The notes: generated by a model not told the origin, from the sequence alone. 64,000 nt of DNA from Aureimonas glaciei (GCF_014643375.1 NZ_BMJJ01000004.1:62001-126000); one strand, 5' to 3'; positions 32,286 through 42,177 are shown, counted from the first letter of the stretch. Numbers and translations: made by a program.

Positions 32286-33056
32286 TTATCGCAGCGTCAG
32301 CCAGACCGGCGCATGGTCGCTCGCGCCATCCTCGCCGCGGACGGATCGGTCGACACCGGCCTCTTTCAAGCGCGGCGCAAGGGCACGGCTAAGCAGCAGA
32401 TGGTCGAGGCGCATTCCGTGGTCGTTCTCCCAACGTCGGCGCTGGTAGTCCCAGAAAGTGTACATCGGACGATCCGGGTGAAGCGTTCGCACGGCATCCG
32501 TCCATCCGTCGGCCAGGAGCCGCGCGAAGGCCTCCCGGCTCTCCGGCTGGATCAGCGCGTTTCCGATAAGGGACTTGGTGGCATAGATGTCGTGGTCTGT
32601 GGGCACGACATTGTAGTCGCCGGCCAGAATGACCGGCAGGCCGGCCGCCTGCAGCGTCGCGGCATGGTCGATCAGCCGCTCGAACCAGGCCAGCTTGTAG
32701 TCTAATTTCGGTCCCGGTTGCGGGTTGCCGTTCGGCAGGTAGAGCGAGGCCACCAGCACGCCCTGATAGGCAACCTCGATGTAGCGGCTCTGCTTGTCCT
32801 TGGGGTCGCCGGGAAGCGTGTCGTTGGTCACGATCGGCGGGGCATCGCGGCCGAGGATGGCGACGCCGTTCCACTGCCGCTCGCCCCGCCATGCCGCGTG
32901 ATAGCCGGCCGCCGCCAGTTCGTCCTCGGGAAAGCGGTCCTGGACGGCCTTCAGTTCCTGCAGGCAGACGAGGTCGGGCTTGGCCGCCTCGAGCCAGGAC
33001 AGGAGGTTCGGCAGACGCCGCACGACATTGTTGATGTTGTAGCTGGCGATCTTCAC
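32286..33056 (-). CDS. xthA: exodeoxyribonuclease III
   Basis: A 256-residue AP endonuclease/exonuclease. Conserved elements: VKIASYNINNV, LVCLQELKAV (metal-binding Glu), SLYLPNGNP, ILAGDYNVVPTDHDIY, MRLDHLLLS and SDHAPVWLTL. It cleaves DNA at abasic sites and degrades 3' ends. The start is GTG 33056, preceded by GGGAG; the frame continues upstream to 33239 but without family similarity. Confidence 0.93.
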   Translation of the reverse strand: MKIASYNINNVVRRLPNLLSWLEAAKPDLVCLQELKAVQDRFPEDELAAAGYHAAWRGERQWNGVAILGRDAPPIVTNDTLPGDPKDKQSRYIEVAYQGVLVASLYLPNGNPQPGPKLDYKLAWFERLIDHAATLQAAGLPVILAGDYNVVPTDHDIYATKSLIGNALIQPESREAFARLLADGWTDAVRTLHPDRPMYTFWDYQRRRWENDHGMRLDHLLLSRALAPRLKEAGVDRSVRGEDGASDHAPVWLTLR

Positions 33057-33363
33057 GCAGAATTGCTCCCTGAGTTCTTCAGGCGGGATGACGACTTCGT
33101 CGGGCGCCAGGTCACCGCTACCTAGGGCGGTGAACGGCCAGGGAAAAACGGTGCCGAGGCGAGCGGGCCTGTCAGACAGGGCTTCGAGGGCCGGTAGCGG
33201 ATCGCCTCGGCTGATCAACCTTGCGTCGGTCGGCAGCAAGGGGGCAGCGCGGGCCTGGAGTGTGGCTTTACCCGGGCGCTCGGTGTCGCACGCGGGGCTT
33301 TGCGTTTCCTCTACCTATGGCGGTAGGTGAAAAGGCAAAGCCGGCCTTGAAGGGTGATTCGCC
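33057..33363. other. intergenic region between divergent genes
   Basis: These 307 bp separate xthA (minus) from the hybrid kinase (plus). I see no convincing ORF, RNA or strong repeat. The stretch near 33300-33345 is less GC-rich and may carry the kinase promoter; no clear -35/-10 pair stands out. Confidence 0.4.
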
Positions 33364-35298
33364 TTGGAGTTTTCCGACCAGTTCGAGCCGCCGCATCTGA
33401 TGGAAAGCCGCTACCGCCTCCTCGTCGAGGCCGTGACGGACTACGCCATCTACATGCTCAATCCGGACGGCATCATCGCCAGCTGGAATGCTGGCGCTCA
33501 GCGCTTCAAGGGTTATGCCGACTACGAGATTCTCGGCGAGCACTTCTCGCGCTTCTATCTGCCGGAGGAAAGGGCGGCGGGCGTGCCCGAACGCTCGATG
33601 GAGACGGCCGCGGCCGTCGGCCGCTTCGAAGCCGAGGGTTGGCGCGTGCGAAAGGACGGCGGGCGCTTCTGGGCCCATGTCGTCATTGATGCGATCCGTT
33701 CGCCCTCCGGAGAACTCCTGGGCTTTGCCAAGATCACGCGCGATCTCTCCGAGCGCAAGGTCGCCGAGGAGGCGCTGAAACGCAGCGAGCAGCAGTTTCG
33801 CCTGCTGGTGCAGGGTGTCGTCGACTACGGCATCTACATGCTCGATCCCTTCGGCCGCGTGACCAGCTGGAACGTTGGGGCCGAGCGCATCGAGGGCTAT
33901 GCGCCGGAAGAGATCATCGGCGAGCATTTCTCCCGTTTCTACACGGCCGAGGACCGCGCGGCCGGGCTCCCTACAAGGTCGTTGCAGATCGCGACGCGCG
34001 AGGGGCGCTACGAAGGCGAGGGTTGGCGCCAGCGCAAGGATGCGACCTGTTTCTGGTCGAGTGTCGTGATCGACGTGATCCGCAGCGAGCGCGGGGATCT
34101 CATCGGTTTCGCCAAGGTGACGCGGGACATCACCGCGCAGCGCGATTCCGCCAATGCGCTGGCCAATGCCCGCGAGGTCGCTTTCCAGGCCCAGAAGATG
34201 GAACTGATCGGCCAATTGACGGGCGGGATCGCGCACGACTTCAACAATCTCCTGACCGCCATCCTGGGCAGCCTGGAACTCCTGAAACTGCGGCTGCCGC
34301 TCGATCCGCGCAGCCGGCCGCTCATCGACAACGCCATTCTGGGAGCGGAGCGCGGTGCGATGCTGACGCAACGGATGCTGGCCTTTGCCCGAAAACAGCC
34401 TCTCGAACCCAAGCCGGTCGAGCTGTCGGTGCTCGTGACCGAGATGGCCGACCTCCTGACCCGCTCGCTGGGTCCGTCGGACGTTCTGGAATACGACATG
34501 GCCGAGGGGCTCGACCCGATCTTCGCCGATCCCAACCAGATCGAGCTGGCGCTGCTCAACCTCACCATGAACGCCGCCGATGCCAGCCAGGGGCGGGCAC
34601 CCATCACCGTCGCCGCGCGGGCCGAAGAAGTGGGGCCGGGCCACGTCACCGCGCTGCCGCCGGGATCCTATGTCTGCCTCTCGGTGACAGACAGGGGAGA
34701 GGGCATGGACGCGGAGACGCTGGGCCGCGTCCGAGAACCCTTCTTCACCACCAAGCAGGTCGGCAAGGGAACCGGGCTCGGACTGTCGATGGTCGACGGG
34801 CTGACGGAGCAATCGGGCGGCCGGCTGGTCATCAGGAGCGTCAAGGGAGAGGGAACGACGGCCGAGATCTGGCTGCCAACCCTTCCGCGTTCGGCGGCGG
34901 TGCCCGCGGAGCCACCGCCTTCGCCGCCGCTTCCTGCGGGAGGACGCCGGCTCGTCGTCCTCGCCGTCGACGACGACGCCTTGGTGCTGATGAACACCGT
35001 CGCTTTGCTCGAGGAGCTCGGTCACACGGTCTTCGAGGCCTATTCCGGTCAGCAGGCGCTGGAGATCCTGCGGCGGGAGAGTCAGATCGAGCTCCTGATC
35101 ACCGATCATGCCATGCCGCAAATGACCGGTTCCGAGCTCGCCGAAAAGGTCATGGCCGAGCGCCCAAGCCTCCCCATCGTGCTGGCGACCGGCTACATCG
35201 AGCTTCCGCCGGGCGCCAATCAGGCCCTGCCGCTTCTCTCCAAGCCCTTCCGCCAGAAGGACCTCGCGCGTCTGATCGACCAGGTGATGTCGGCCTGA
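33364..35298 (+). CDS. hybrid sensor histidine kinase (PAS-PAS-HisKA-HATPase-REC)
   Basis: A 644-residue soluble kinase without membrane segments. Two similar PAS domains (about 15-135 and 150-265) share YxIYMLxPxGxxxSWNxGAxRxxGY; the H-box GGIAHDFNNLL carries His291, followed by an HWE-independent HATPase with GKGTGLGLSMVDGL, and a C-terminal receiver with AVDDDALVL and phospho-acceptor Asp581 in LLITDHAMPQM. The short GERFxY-like PAS pairs suggest a cofactor-bound input but none is proven. Start is TTG 33364 with AAGGGTG upstream; ATG 33400 is the alternative. No partner regulator adjoins it. Confidence 0.88.
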   Translation: MEFSDQFEPPHLMESRYRLLVEAVTDYAIYMLNPDGIIASWNAGAQRFKGYADYEILGEHFSRFYLPEERAAGVPERSMETAAAVGRFEAEGWRVRKDGGRFWAHVVIDAIRSPSGELLGFAKITRDLSERKVAEEALKRSEQQFRLLVQGVVDYGIYMLDPFGRVTSWNVGAERIEGYAPEEIIGEHFSRFYTAEDRAAGLPTRSLQIATREGRYEGEGWRQRKDATCFWSSVVIDVIRSERGDLIGFAKVTRDITAQRDSANALANAREVAFQAQKMELIGQLTGGIAHDFNNLLTAILGSLELLKLRLPLDPRSRPLIDNAILGAERGAMLTQRMLAFARKQPLEPKPVELSVLVTEMADLLTRSLGPSDVLEYDMAEGLDPIFADPNQIELALLNLTMNAADASQGRAPITVAARAEEVGPGHVTALPPGSYVCLSVTDRGEGMDAETLGRVREPFFTTKQVGKGTGLGLSMVDGLTEQSGGRLVIRSVKGEGTTAEIWLPTLPRSAAVPAEPPPSPPLPAGGRRLVVLAVDDDALVLMNTVALLEELGHTVFEAYSGQQALEILRRESQIELLITDHAMPQMTGSELAEKVMAERPSLPIVLATGYIELPPGANQALPLLSKPFRQKDLARLIDQVMSA

Positions 35299-35511
35299 CG
35301 CGGCGGCTCTTTCCGAGGGGTTGTGCTGCGGGTCGCCTGCGCGGAAGGGGGCAGGGAAATATCCGAATATGAGGCAAGACCGGCCGTCGCATCAGACACC
35401 TGGCGCCAGCGCGAAAGCGAAGGGCTGGGCAGGGTGGAATGCAGAACGAGCTTTGGGGTCCCACGTTCGAGAATGCTGACCACAAAGCCCGCCTAGGCCT
35501 TCAATCCGAAC

Positions 35512-36399
35512 CTAGCTTGCCAGCGCAAGCCTTCCGTATCGGCTGATCTCTTCCTGCATGCTGGAGATCAGGCTCTCCAATGCCGGGTTCCGCGCCTTCT
35601 TCGCACGCCGCACGACGTAGGCGAGCGGGGGCGGCTCGGGCAGGCGAACTTCGACGATTTCCATATCCGGACGCAGATGGCGTTCGTTCAACAGAGCAAT
35701 GCCCAATCCCGCTTCAACCGCGGCGACGATGCCCGCAGCACTCGTGCATTCGAAGACGGTCTCGAGATTCGTGTCTCCATCCTGTCCGACGTCGAGCGCC
35801 CAGTGTCGATAGAAGCAGTCCTCGTCGAACGACAGGAACGGGATCGGCCCGGATGGACCGAGCGCCAGGCTGCGTGACTTGACCCAATGCAGGCTCTCGC
35901 GGAACAGCACCACGTCAGTCGGCCGAACCTCGTGCGCGAACACCTGAACGATGGCGACGTCCAACTCGCCATGCTCCAGCATTGTTCGAAGGGCCAAGCT
36001 CATTCGGACCTTCGTGCGCACGGCCACGCCAGGGTGAAGTCGACGGAAGCGTCCAAGGATGCGCGCCAGGTCCGAGCAGGTCGTGTCCTCCGTCAGGCCG
36101 AGCATGATGCGCCCCTCCAGCTCCGATTTGGCCAAGCTGGCGAGAGCCTCGTCGTGCAGTCCAAGGATTCTCTCGGCGTAGTCCAGAAGGGAACATCCGT
36201 CGGCGGTGAACATCGCACCGCCCGGCCTTCGGTTTAGCAGCTCGCACCCCAGGCTGGCCTCCATCCTCTTCAGCTTGTGGCTCACTGCCGACTGAGTGAG
36301 CCCGAGGGCGTCTGCCGCCCGCGTCACCCCGCCATGCAGCCTGATCGCCCGGAGCGCGCGCAGTGCATCGATATCCAACCGCCTGCTGGTGATCTCCAT
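35512..36399 (-). CDS. LysR family transcriptional regulator
   Basis: A 295-residue LTTR with the N-terminal winged HTH (LDIDALRALRAIRLHGGVTRAADALGLTQSAVSHKLKRME) and a C-terminal effector-binding domain. ATG 36399 is used; the in-frame start at 36480 would place the protein start inside the putative operator. It is divergent from an EamA-type exporter and probably controls it together with its own gene. Base composition in this pair is slightly less GC-rich than in neighbouring genes. Confidence 0.9.
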   Translation of the reverse strand: MEITSRRLDIDALRALRAIRLHGGVTRAADALGLTQSAVSHKLKRMEASLGCELLNRRPGGAMFTADGCSLLDYAERILGLHDEALASLAKSELEGRIMLGLTEDTTCSDLARILGRFRRLHPGVAVRTKVRMSLALRTMLEHGELDVAIVQVFAHEVRPTDVVLFRESLHWVKSRSLALGPSGPIPFLSFDEDCFYRHWALDVGQDGDTNLETVFECTSAAGIVAAVEAGLGIALLNERHLRPDMEIVEVRLPEPPPLAYVVRRAKKARNPALESLISSMQEEISRYGRLALAS

Positions 36400-36465
36400 C
36401 TCGCTGCTCCCAGCTGTAACCAATGCGGGCACTTTGCCCAATCCAACCCTGAAGACCAGACTTTC

Positions 36466-36511
36466 ATGACAGATTTTCAAGGTTTGTCATAGCACGATCG
36501 ATTTTTGTCAT
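36466..36511. promoter_or_regulatory. candidate LysR operator (ATGACA / TGTCAT cluster)
   Basis: ATGACA (36466-36471) and TGTCAT (36485-36490) form an inverted pair, and a second TGTCAT (36506-36511) follows 21 bp after the first. The cluster lies between the divergent LysR and EamA starts, and the 21-bp spacing puts the copies on one face of the helix, as expected for a LysR tetramer. Function is inferred. Confidence 0.5.
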
Positions 36512-36567
36512 GTGCTCAGCGGCGGCGTTTTGCCTACGAGACGGGGATATTCGTAACCGGGCATCCC

Positions 36568-37464
36568 ATGACCACGTCTTTTCCCGCCACAGTGAACACC
36601 ACGCGGCATCGCTTCCTGTTTCCCGCCTTGGCGACCCTGCTGATCATCGGTTGGAGTTCCGGCTTCGTCGGGATCCGCTACGCCAGCGAAGAAGCCAGTG
36701 TTGCGGTCCTGCTGTTCTGGAGAACCCTGCTGTCAGGGATCATCCTCCTTCCGTTCGCGCTCGCTTTCGGGCCGAAGATGCAACTGCGCGCCGTCGTTTC
36801 CCAGATGGGGTTCGGCGTCATGGCCGTGTTCATCTACCTCGGTGGGTTCGCGCTGGCGATCGAGCAGCACGTCCCGACCGGGCTGGTCGCGCTGATGTCC
36901 GATCTCGTCCCGCTGGTCATCGCAGCCATGTCCCAACCCCTTCTGGGGGAGCGCCTGACGGGTCGGCAATGGGTGGGAACCGCCGTCGCGGTTGGGGGCG
37001 TGCTGATCGTTTCTTTCGACAGCCTCAGCTTCGGCACCGCTCCTTTGTGGGCGTATGGGGTGACCATCGGCTCCATGATCGTGTTCGCCCTCGCCTCGGT
37101 CCTCCGCAGCGGACGCGGGTCCCTGAACATGCCCGTGCATCAGAGCCTGTGCATTCACAGTCTGACGGGCGCCGCGCTGTTCGGAATCTGGGGGTTGGCC
37201 GCAGGCGGGCTGGAACCGCCGATCACCCGGGAGTTCGCAATCGGCATGGCATGGCTCGTGCTCATCGCCACGTTCGCCGCCTACTCGGTCTACTACACTA
37301 TGCTGCGCCTGTTTCCCGTGGCGAAGGTCAGTGCCGCCATCTATCTCAGCCCGCCCGTCACCATGCTCTGGGCTTGGATGCTGTTCTCCGAGCCGTTGAC
37401 TCCGGCGATGTTCCTGGGGCTCGCCGTCACCCTTGCAGGAGTCTGGTTAACCTCGAAGAGCTGA
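36568..37464 (+). CDS. EamA/DMT superfamily exporter
   Basis: A 298-residue membrane protein with ten helices arranged as two EamA repeats (LLIIGWSSGFVGIRYASEEA in the first, FAAYSVYYTMLRLFPVAKVSA in the second, ending with the MLWAWMLFSEPLTPAMFLGL element). Such proteins export amino acids or other metabolites. ATG 36568 opens directly into the first repeat; the longer frame from 36505 overlaps the operator cluster. Substrate unknown; the divergent LysR gene probably regulates it. Confidence 0.88.
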   Translation: MTTSFPATVNTTRHRFLFPALATLLIIGWSSGFVGIRYASEEASVAVLLFWRTLLSGIILLPFALAFGPKMQLRAVVSQMGFGVMAVFIYLGGFALAIEQHVPTGLVALMSDLVPLVIAAMSQPLLGERLTGRQWVGTAVAVGGVLIVSFDSLSFGTAPLWAYGVTIGSMIVFALASVLRSGRGSLNMPVHQSLCIHSLTGAALFGIWGLAAGGLEPPITREFAIGMAWLVLIATFAAYSVYYTMLRLFPVAKVSAAIYLSPPVTMLWAWMLFSEPLTPAMFLGLAVTLAGVWLTSKS

Positions 37465-37570
37465 ATTCTCGGTTGAGCGATCGTGGGACAATGTCTGCTT
37501 CGAGCAGGCCATTCGCAGCGTGTGAACGGCGTGGTTGGGTCGAAAGCCGTCTCACCGTCGTCGGCCTCTG

Positions 37571-38116
37571 CTAGGTGACGCCGGCGATGTCGACCAGGAC
37601 GAGGCAGCCCGTGCCGCTGATGTCGACCATGTCCTCGCCCTCGACCGCGATCAGGTCCGCCGGGCCGACGGAGATGCCCTTGCAGTCGAACGTGCCGGAG
37701 ACGACGTAGCCGTAGGTGAGATCGGCGCACTGGTGGCGGACGCCGTTGCGGTGAACCGACAGGTGCGCCGAGGCGAGGCCGCGGCCGGTCATCACGTTGA
37801 AATCGCGCGAGGGACCGCGGACCGCGATGGCCGCCACCGCGGCATCACCGGAAAAAGCGACCGGCACCAGGGGCAGGACGGTGGCGGATTGGCCGTCGAG
37901 CGACAGGTCGAAGCCGGCCCCCTCGATCAGCAGCAGTTGCCGGTCGACACCCGGCAGGGCCGAGAACGGTCCGGGCTCGACGACGTCCGCCACCGACAGT
38001 CGGTAGACGAGGCGGCCGTCGGCGTGGTCGCGGCGCGCCAGCTCCACCGTCGTGCCGCGGCCGTTGGCCCAGGGCATGCGCCTGTGCTCGGCCGGTCCGG
38101 TGACGGTGATCGCCAT
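37571..38116 (-). CDS. hutD: HutD family protein
   Basis: A 181-residue bicupin of the HutD family (MPWANGRGTTVELAR near the start, FSALPGVDRQLLLIEG, ADLIAVEGEDMVDISG). In Pseudomonas HutD limits overexpression of histidine catabolism, probably by binding a pathway intermediate; that role is assumed here. The start lies 2 bp after the hutU stop, and the operon order is hutC-hutU-hutD. Confidence 0.9.
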   Translation of the reverse strand: MAITVTGPAEHRRMPWANGRGTTVELARRDHADGRLVYRLSVADVVEPGPFSALPGVDRQLLLIEGAGFDLSLDGQSATVLPLVPVAFSGDAAVAAIAVRGPSRDFNVMTGRGLASAHLSVHRNGVRHQCADLTYGYVVSGTFDCKGISVGPADLIAVEGEDMVDISGTGCLVLVDIAGVT

Positions 38117-38118
38117 GG

Positions 38119-39795
38119 TCAGTCGCCCCCGAGCATCGGCAGGTTCAGGCCTTTTTCGCGGGCGCAGTCGATGGCGATGTCGTAGCCGGCATCGGCATGG
38201 CGCATCACGCCGGTCGCCGGATCGTTGTGCAGGACGCGGGCGAGACGCCGGTCGGCATCCTCGGAGCCGTCGCAGACGATGACCATGCCGGAATGCTGCG
38301 AAAAACCCATGCCGACGCCGCCGCCATGATGCAGCGACACCCAGGTCGCACCCGAGGCGGTGTTGAGGAGGGCGTTCAGGAGCGGCCAGTCGGAGACGGC
38401 GTCCGAGCCGTCGCGCATGGATTCCGTTTCGCGGTTGGGCGAGGCGACCGAGCCGGAGTCGAGGTGATCGCGGCCGATGACGATCGGCGCCTTCAGCTCG
38501 CCCTTGCGCACCATCTCGTTGAAGGCGAGGCCGAGCTTGGCGCGGTCGCCGAGGCCCACCCAGCAGATGCGCGCCGGCAGGCCCTGGAAGGCAATGCGCT
38601 CGCGCGCCATGTCGAGCCAGCGGTGGAGGTGGTGGTTGTCGGCCAGGATCTCCTTCACCTTGGCGTCGGTCTTGTAGATGTCCTCCGGATCGCCCGACAG
38701 CGCCACCCAGCGGAAAGGGCCGACGCCGCGGCAGAACAGCGGCCGGATATAGGCCGGGACGAAGCCGGGGAAGTCGAAGGCGTCGAGGACGCCCATTTCC
38801 TTCGCCATCTGGCGGATGTTGTTGCCGTAGTCGAGCGTCGGGACGCCTTGCGCGTGGAATTCCAGCATGGCGCGCACATGCACGGCCATGGATTCCTTCG
38901 CCGCCTTCACCACGGCCTCCGGTTCGGTGCGCGAGCGCTCGCGGTATTCGGCCCAGGTCCAGCCGATCGGCAGGTAGCCGTTCAGCGGATCGTGCGCCGA
39001 GGTCTGGTCGGTGACCATGTCGGGCCTCACGCCGCGCCGCACGAGCTCGGGCAGGATTTCCGCGGCATTGCCGAGGAGGGCGACGGACAGCGCCTTCTTC
39101 TCGGCGCAGGCCTCGGTGACGAGGCGCAGGGCGTCGTCGAGATCTTTTGCCTGCACGTCCACGTATTTCGTGCGCAGGCGGAAATCGATGCCCTCCTGGC
39201 GGCATTCGATGGTGAGCGACGCCGCGCCGGCAAAGCTCGCCGCCAGCGGCTGGGCGCCACCCATGCCGCCGAGGCCGGCGGTGAGGATCCAGCGGCCGGC
39301 GAGCGAGCCGCCATAATGCTGGCGGCCGGCCTCGACAAAGGTTTCGTAGGTGCCCTGCACGATGCCCTGGCTGCCGATGTAGATCCAGGATCCCGCGGTC
39401 ATCTGGCCGTACATCATCAGCCCCTCTCGATCGAGGGCGTTGAAATGCTCCCAGGTCGCCCAGTGCGGCACGAGGTTGGAATTGGCGATGAGGACGCGCG
39501 GCGCGTCGGCATGGGTGCGGAAGATCCCGACCGGCTTGCCGGACTGGACGAGCAGCGTCTCGTCGGCCTCCAGCGACTTCAGCGAGGCGACGATGCGGTC
39601 GAAACTCTCCCAGTCGCGTGCGGCCCGGCCGATGCCACCGTAAACGACGAGTTCCTTCGGGTTCTCGGCAACATCGGGATCGAGATTGTTCATCAGCATG
39701 CGCAGGGGCGCTTCGGTCAGCCAGCTCTTGGCGGAGATCTCGGTGCCGCGCGGGGCCCGGATCTCGACGTCGCGGTAGCGGGTATTGCTCTTCAT
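38119..39795 (-). CDS. hutU: urocanate hydratase
   Basis: Urocanase, 558 residues, converts urocanate to imidazolonepropionate with tightly bound NAD. Typical segments include [49 protein letters not shown] and [23 protein letters not shown] 39795 is preceded by CAGGAT; the longer frame to 39837 would overlap the HutC-like operator. Confidence 0.97.
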   Translation of the reverse strand: MKSNTRYRDVEIRAPRGTEISAKSWLTEAPLRMLMNNLDPDVAENPKELVVYGGIGRAARDWESFDRIVASLKSLEADETLLVQSGKPVGIFRTHADAPRVLIANSNLVPHWATWEHFNALDREGLMMYGQMTAGSWIYIGSQGIVQGTYETFVEAGRQHYGGSLAGRWILTAGLGGMGGAQPLAASFAGAASLTIECRQEGIDFRLRTKYVDVQAKDLDDALRLVTEACAEKKALSVALLGNAAEILPELVRRGVRPDMVTDQTSAHDPLNGYLPIGWTWAEYRERSRTEPEAVVKAAKESMAVHVRAMLEFHAQGVPTLDYGNNIRQMAKEMGVLDAFDFPGFVPAYIRPLFCRGVGPFRWVALSGDPEDIYKTDAKVKEILADNHHLHRWLDMARERIAFQGLPARICWVGLGDRAKLGLAFNEMVRKGELKAPIVIGRDHLDSGSVASPNRETESMRDGSDAVSDWPLLNALLNTASGATWVSLHHGGGVGMGFSQHSGMVIVCDGSEDADRRLARVLHNDPATGVMRHADAGYDIAIDCAREKGLNLPMLGGD

Positions 39796-39809
39796 GGGGG
39801 CTATCCTGT

Positions 39810-39831
39810 CTAGCTTGTATAGACAAGCTAG
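39810..39831. promoter_or_regulatory. HutC operator upstream of hutU
   Basis: A perfect palindrome with 9-bp arms, CTAGCTTGT and ACAAGCTAG around ATAG, contains the TGTATA-N-ACA core known for HutC sites. It lies 15 bp before the hutU start on the minus strand, where repressor would block transcription. Confidence 0.8.
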
Positions 39832-39854
39832 GATCAATCTTCCCGCTCTGTCAA
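39825..39854 (-). promoter_or_regulatory. candidate hutU promoter overlapping the HutC site
   Basis: On the minus strand TTGACA (39854-39849) and TAGCTT (39830-39825) are separated by 18 bp. The -35 is perfect; the -10 is poor but lies inside the HutC palindrome, consistent with repression by steric hindrance. Confidence 0.4.
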
Positions 39855-39900
39855 TCTATCGCACGCGGGGTCGACGCCTGTGCTCCGCGGCCATCGCCGT

Positions 39901-40638
39901 TCACTGCGGCTGGTGGCGTCCTTGCAGCTTGTACCGTCCGCCGGGGATGAGCAAGCGCACCGAGGTGACGACGCGGTCGAAGGCCAGCGTCCGCCGGCGC
40001 ATCAGAAGGCAAGGGTCGGCGCGGCCGATCGACAGGAGGCGCGCTTCCCAGCTGGCGGGCAGCGTCGCCTCGATCTCGTGCTCGGCCTCGGTCCAGGCGA
40101 CGAGGGCGGTGAGAAAGCCGTTCGGCGTCACCTTGGTAAAATCCTGGTCGATATAGGTCGGCGCGATCGCCGCATTGACGTGGCGGTCCTCGAGCTGCAC
40201 CGGAATGTCGTTCTCGTGGTGGACGATGATCGAGTGGAAGGCCGGGTCGCCAACGGCGATGCCGAGCTCCTCGGCCACCTCCGGCGAGGCTTTGACGGCG
40301 TCGAGCAAGGTCACCACCGCCCGGTGGACATGCCCCCGCGCGGCGATTTCCTCGGCGATGTTCTTTACCTCGAACATGCTCGACTGGCCCTTGCCCTCGG
40401 CGACGAAGGTGCCGAGGCCCTGGATGCGCACCAGCACGCCCTCGGCCGCCAGCTCCCGCAGTGCCCGGTTCACCGTCATCCGGCTGACGCCGAGGGCGGC
40501 GACCAGCTCGTTCTCCGAGGCGATGCGGTCGCGCGGCTGCCACTCGCCCGAGCGGATGCGGGCGGTGATCGCCTGCTTGACCTCGGCATAGAGCGGCGCC
40601 TGGCCGGTGCGGGCGAGACGGGGGCGGTCCTGGCTCAT
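39901..40638 (-). CDS. hutC: histidine utilization repressor HutC (GntR family)
   Basis: A 245-residue GntR/HutC protein: winged HTH (about 12-80; DRIASENELVAALGVSRMTVNRALRELAAEG) and a C-terminal UTRA ligand domain with YIDQDF, VNAAIAPT and RRRTLAFDRVVTSVRLL segments. The known inducer of HutC is urocanate. It is transcribed ahead of hutU and divergent from hutF; HutC-like palindromes occur on both sides. Confidence 0.94.
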   Translation of the reverse strand: MSQDRPRLARTGQAPLYAEVKQAITARIRSGEWQPRDRIASENELVAALGVSRMTVNRALRELAAEGVLVRIQGLGTFVAEGKGQSSMFEVKNIAEEIAARGHVHRAVVTLLDAVKASPEVAEELGIAVGDPAFHSIIVHHENDIPVQLEDRHVNAAIAPTYIDQDFTKVTPNGFLTALVAWTEAEHEIEATLPASWEARLLSIGRADPCLLMRRRTLAFDRVVTSVRLLIPGGRYKLQGRHQPQ

Positions 40639-40718
40639 GCCTCAATTCCGGTCAATGTTGCACTGCGCCAAACAATCGAGCAAAATTCGCTTGCGCCGGA
40701 CGGCGGGCCGGATAGACT

Positions 40719-40734
40719 GCTTGTATATGTAAGC
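40719..40734. promoter_or_regulatory. HutC-like operator upstream of hutF
   Basis: GCTTGTATATGTAAGC is an imperfect palindrome sharing GCTTGTATA with the hutU operator. It ends 13 bp before the hutF start, between the divergent hutC and hutF genes. Confidence 0.65.
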
Positions 40735-40747
40735 TGATGGTCTTCGC

Positions 40748-42127
40748 ATGTCTCCTGTCTACCCTGCTTCGCTGTTTGCCGAAAGAGCGCTCCTCGCGGA
40801 GGGCTGGGCCACCCACGTGCGCCTCGACATCGGCGCCGACGGGCGGATCGCCGCCATCACGGCCGGCGCCAGCCCCGCGGGTGCCGAAAAGGTAGCCGGG
40901 CCGCTCGTCCCGGCCATGCCGAACCTGCACAGCCATGCCTTCCAGTATGCCATGGCCGGACAGGCCGAGGTGGCCGGCAGTACGGCCGACAGTTTCTGGA
41001 CCTGGCGCGACACCATGTATCGCATCGCCGGCCGGCTCTCGCCGGAGGATGCCGGCGCCGTCGCGGCAAAGCTCTATGTCGAGATGCTGAAGGGCGGCTA
41101 CGGCGCGGTCGGCGAGTTCCACTATCTCCACCACGCGCCGAGCGGCGTCGCCTATGACGATCCGGCCGAGATGTCGCTGCGCATCGCCGATGCGGCGCGC
41201 CGCGCCGGCATCGGGCTGACGCTGCTGCCGGTCTTCTACGCCCATGCCGATTTCGGCGGCGCGCCGCCGCATGCAGGCCAGGCGCGGTTCATCCATTCGC
41301 CGGACGCTTTCCTGGCCCTGCTCGAGCGCTTGCGCGCCGAACTGGGTGGGGCGGCGACGCTGGGTCTCGCCTTCCACTCGCTGCGCGCCGCGACGCCGGA
41401 CGAGATCCGCGCGATCCTGGGTTCTGGCCTGGCTGCGGGGCCGATTCACATCCACGTCGCCGAGCAGACCGCCGAGGTCGAGGCCTGCCTCGCCTGGAGC
41501 GGAAAGCGCCCGGTGCGCTTTCTGCTCGACGAGATGGGGGCGGGCGAGGGCTGGTGCCTGATCCATGCGACGCACATGGATGCCGGCGAGGTCCAAGACC
41601 TCGCCACCTCGGGTGCCGTCGTCGGCCTCTGCCCGGAGACCGAGGCCAATCTCGGCGACGGCATTTTCCCCGCCGAGGCCTATCTCGGCCAGGGCGGCGC
41701 CTTCGGCATCGGCTCGGACAGCCAGGTTTCCACCTCCGTCGCCGAGGAGCTGCGCATGCTCGAAGTCGGCCAGCGGCTGCAGGCGCGGCGGCGCAACGTG
41801 CTTGCCGGCGGCGCCGACCGCTCGACCGGCCGGCGGCTGTTCGACGCGGCGCTGGACGGCGGCGTCGCGGCGCTCGGGCCCGCGTCCGGCGGGCGCATCG
41901 CGGTCGGCGCTCCCGCCAGCTTCACCGTGCTCGACGGCGACGACGCCTTCATCGCCACCTCGAAAGGCGACCTTGTGCTCGATCGCTGGATCTTCGCCCG
42001 CGGCACCAACGTCGTGCGCGACGTCATGGTCGGCGGGCGCTGGGTGATCCGCGACCGGCACCACGCCGACGAAGAGGCGATCGACCGCGCCTTCCGCGCC
42101 GCCCTCGGCCGGCTCGCCGCCGCATGA
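40748..42127 (+). CDS. hutF: formimidoylglutamate deiminase
   Basis: A 459-residue amidohydrolase. Metal ligands appear in PNLHSHAFQYAM, HIHVAEQTAEV, CLIHATHMD and GSDSQVSTSVAEELRML. HutF converts N-formimino-L-glutamate to N-formylglutamate plus ammonia, so the strain uses the five-step branch, which normally needs HutG; no hutG gene is seen in the window. First gene of the long plus-strand hut operon. Confidence 0.95.
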   Translation: MSPVYPASLFAERALLAEGWATHVRLDIGADGRIAAITAGASPAGAEKVAGPLVPAMPNLHSHAFQYAMAGQAEVAGSTADSFWTWRDTMYRIAGRLSPEDAGAVAAKLYVEMLKGGYGAVGEFHYLHHAPSGVAYDDPAEMSLRIADAARRAGIGLTLLPVFYAHADFGGAPPHAGQARFIHSPDAFLALLERLRAELGGAATLGLAFHSLRAATPDEIRAILGSGLAAGPIHIHVAEQTAEVEACLAWSGKRPVRFLLDEMGAGEGWCLIHATHMDAGEVQDLATSGAVVGLCPETEANLGDGIFPAEAYLGQGGAFGIGSDSQVSTSVAEELRMLEVGQRLQARRRNVLAGGADRSTGRRLFDAALDGGVAALGPASGGRIAVGAPASFTVLDGDDAFIATSKGDLVLDRWIFARGTNVVRDVMVGGRWVIRDRHHADEEAIDRAFRAALGRLAAA

Positions 42128-42177
42128 CACAGCGCCTTTCCCTTCATCCCCGCCTGCAACTCCCAAGGAGACTGCCG

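Noticed and set aside
33268-35121. 617-codon open frame on the minus strand
   Set aside because: Antisense of the hybrid kinase and without recognisable domains; the plus frame has full PAS, HisKA, HATPase and REC motifs.
38197-39813. 538-codon plus-strand frame opposite hutU
   Set aside because: Low-complexity shadow; hutU on minus is unambiguous.
37571-39826. 751-codon minus-strand frame as one large protein
   Set aside because: Only its last 181 codons (HutD) are real; the earlier part is out of frame with hutU, which is clearly coding there.
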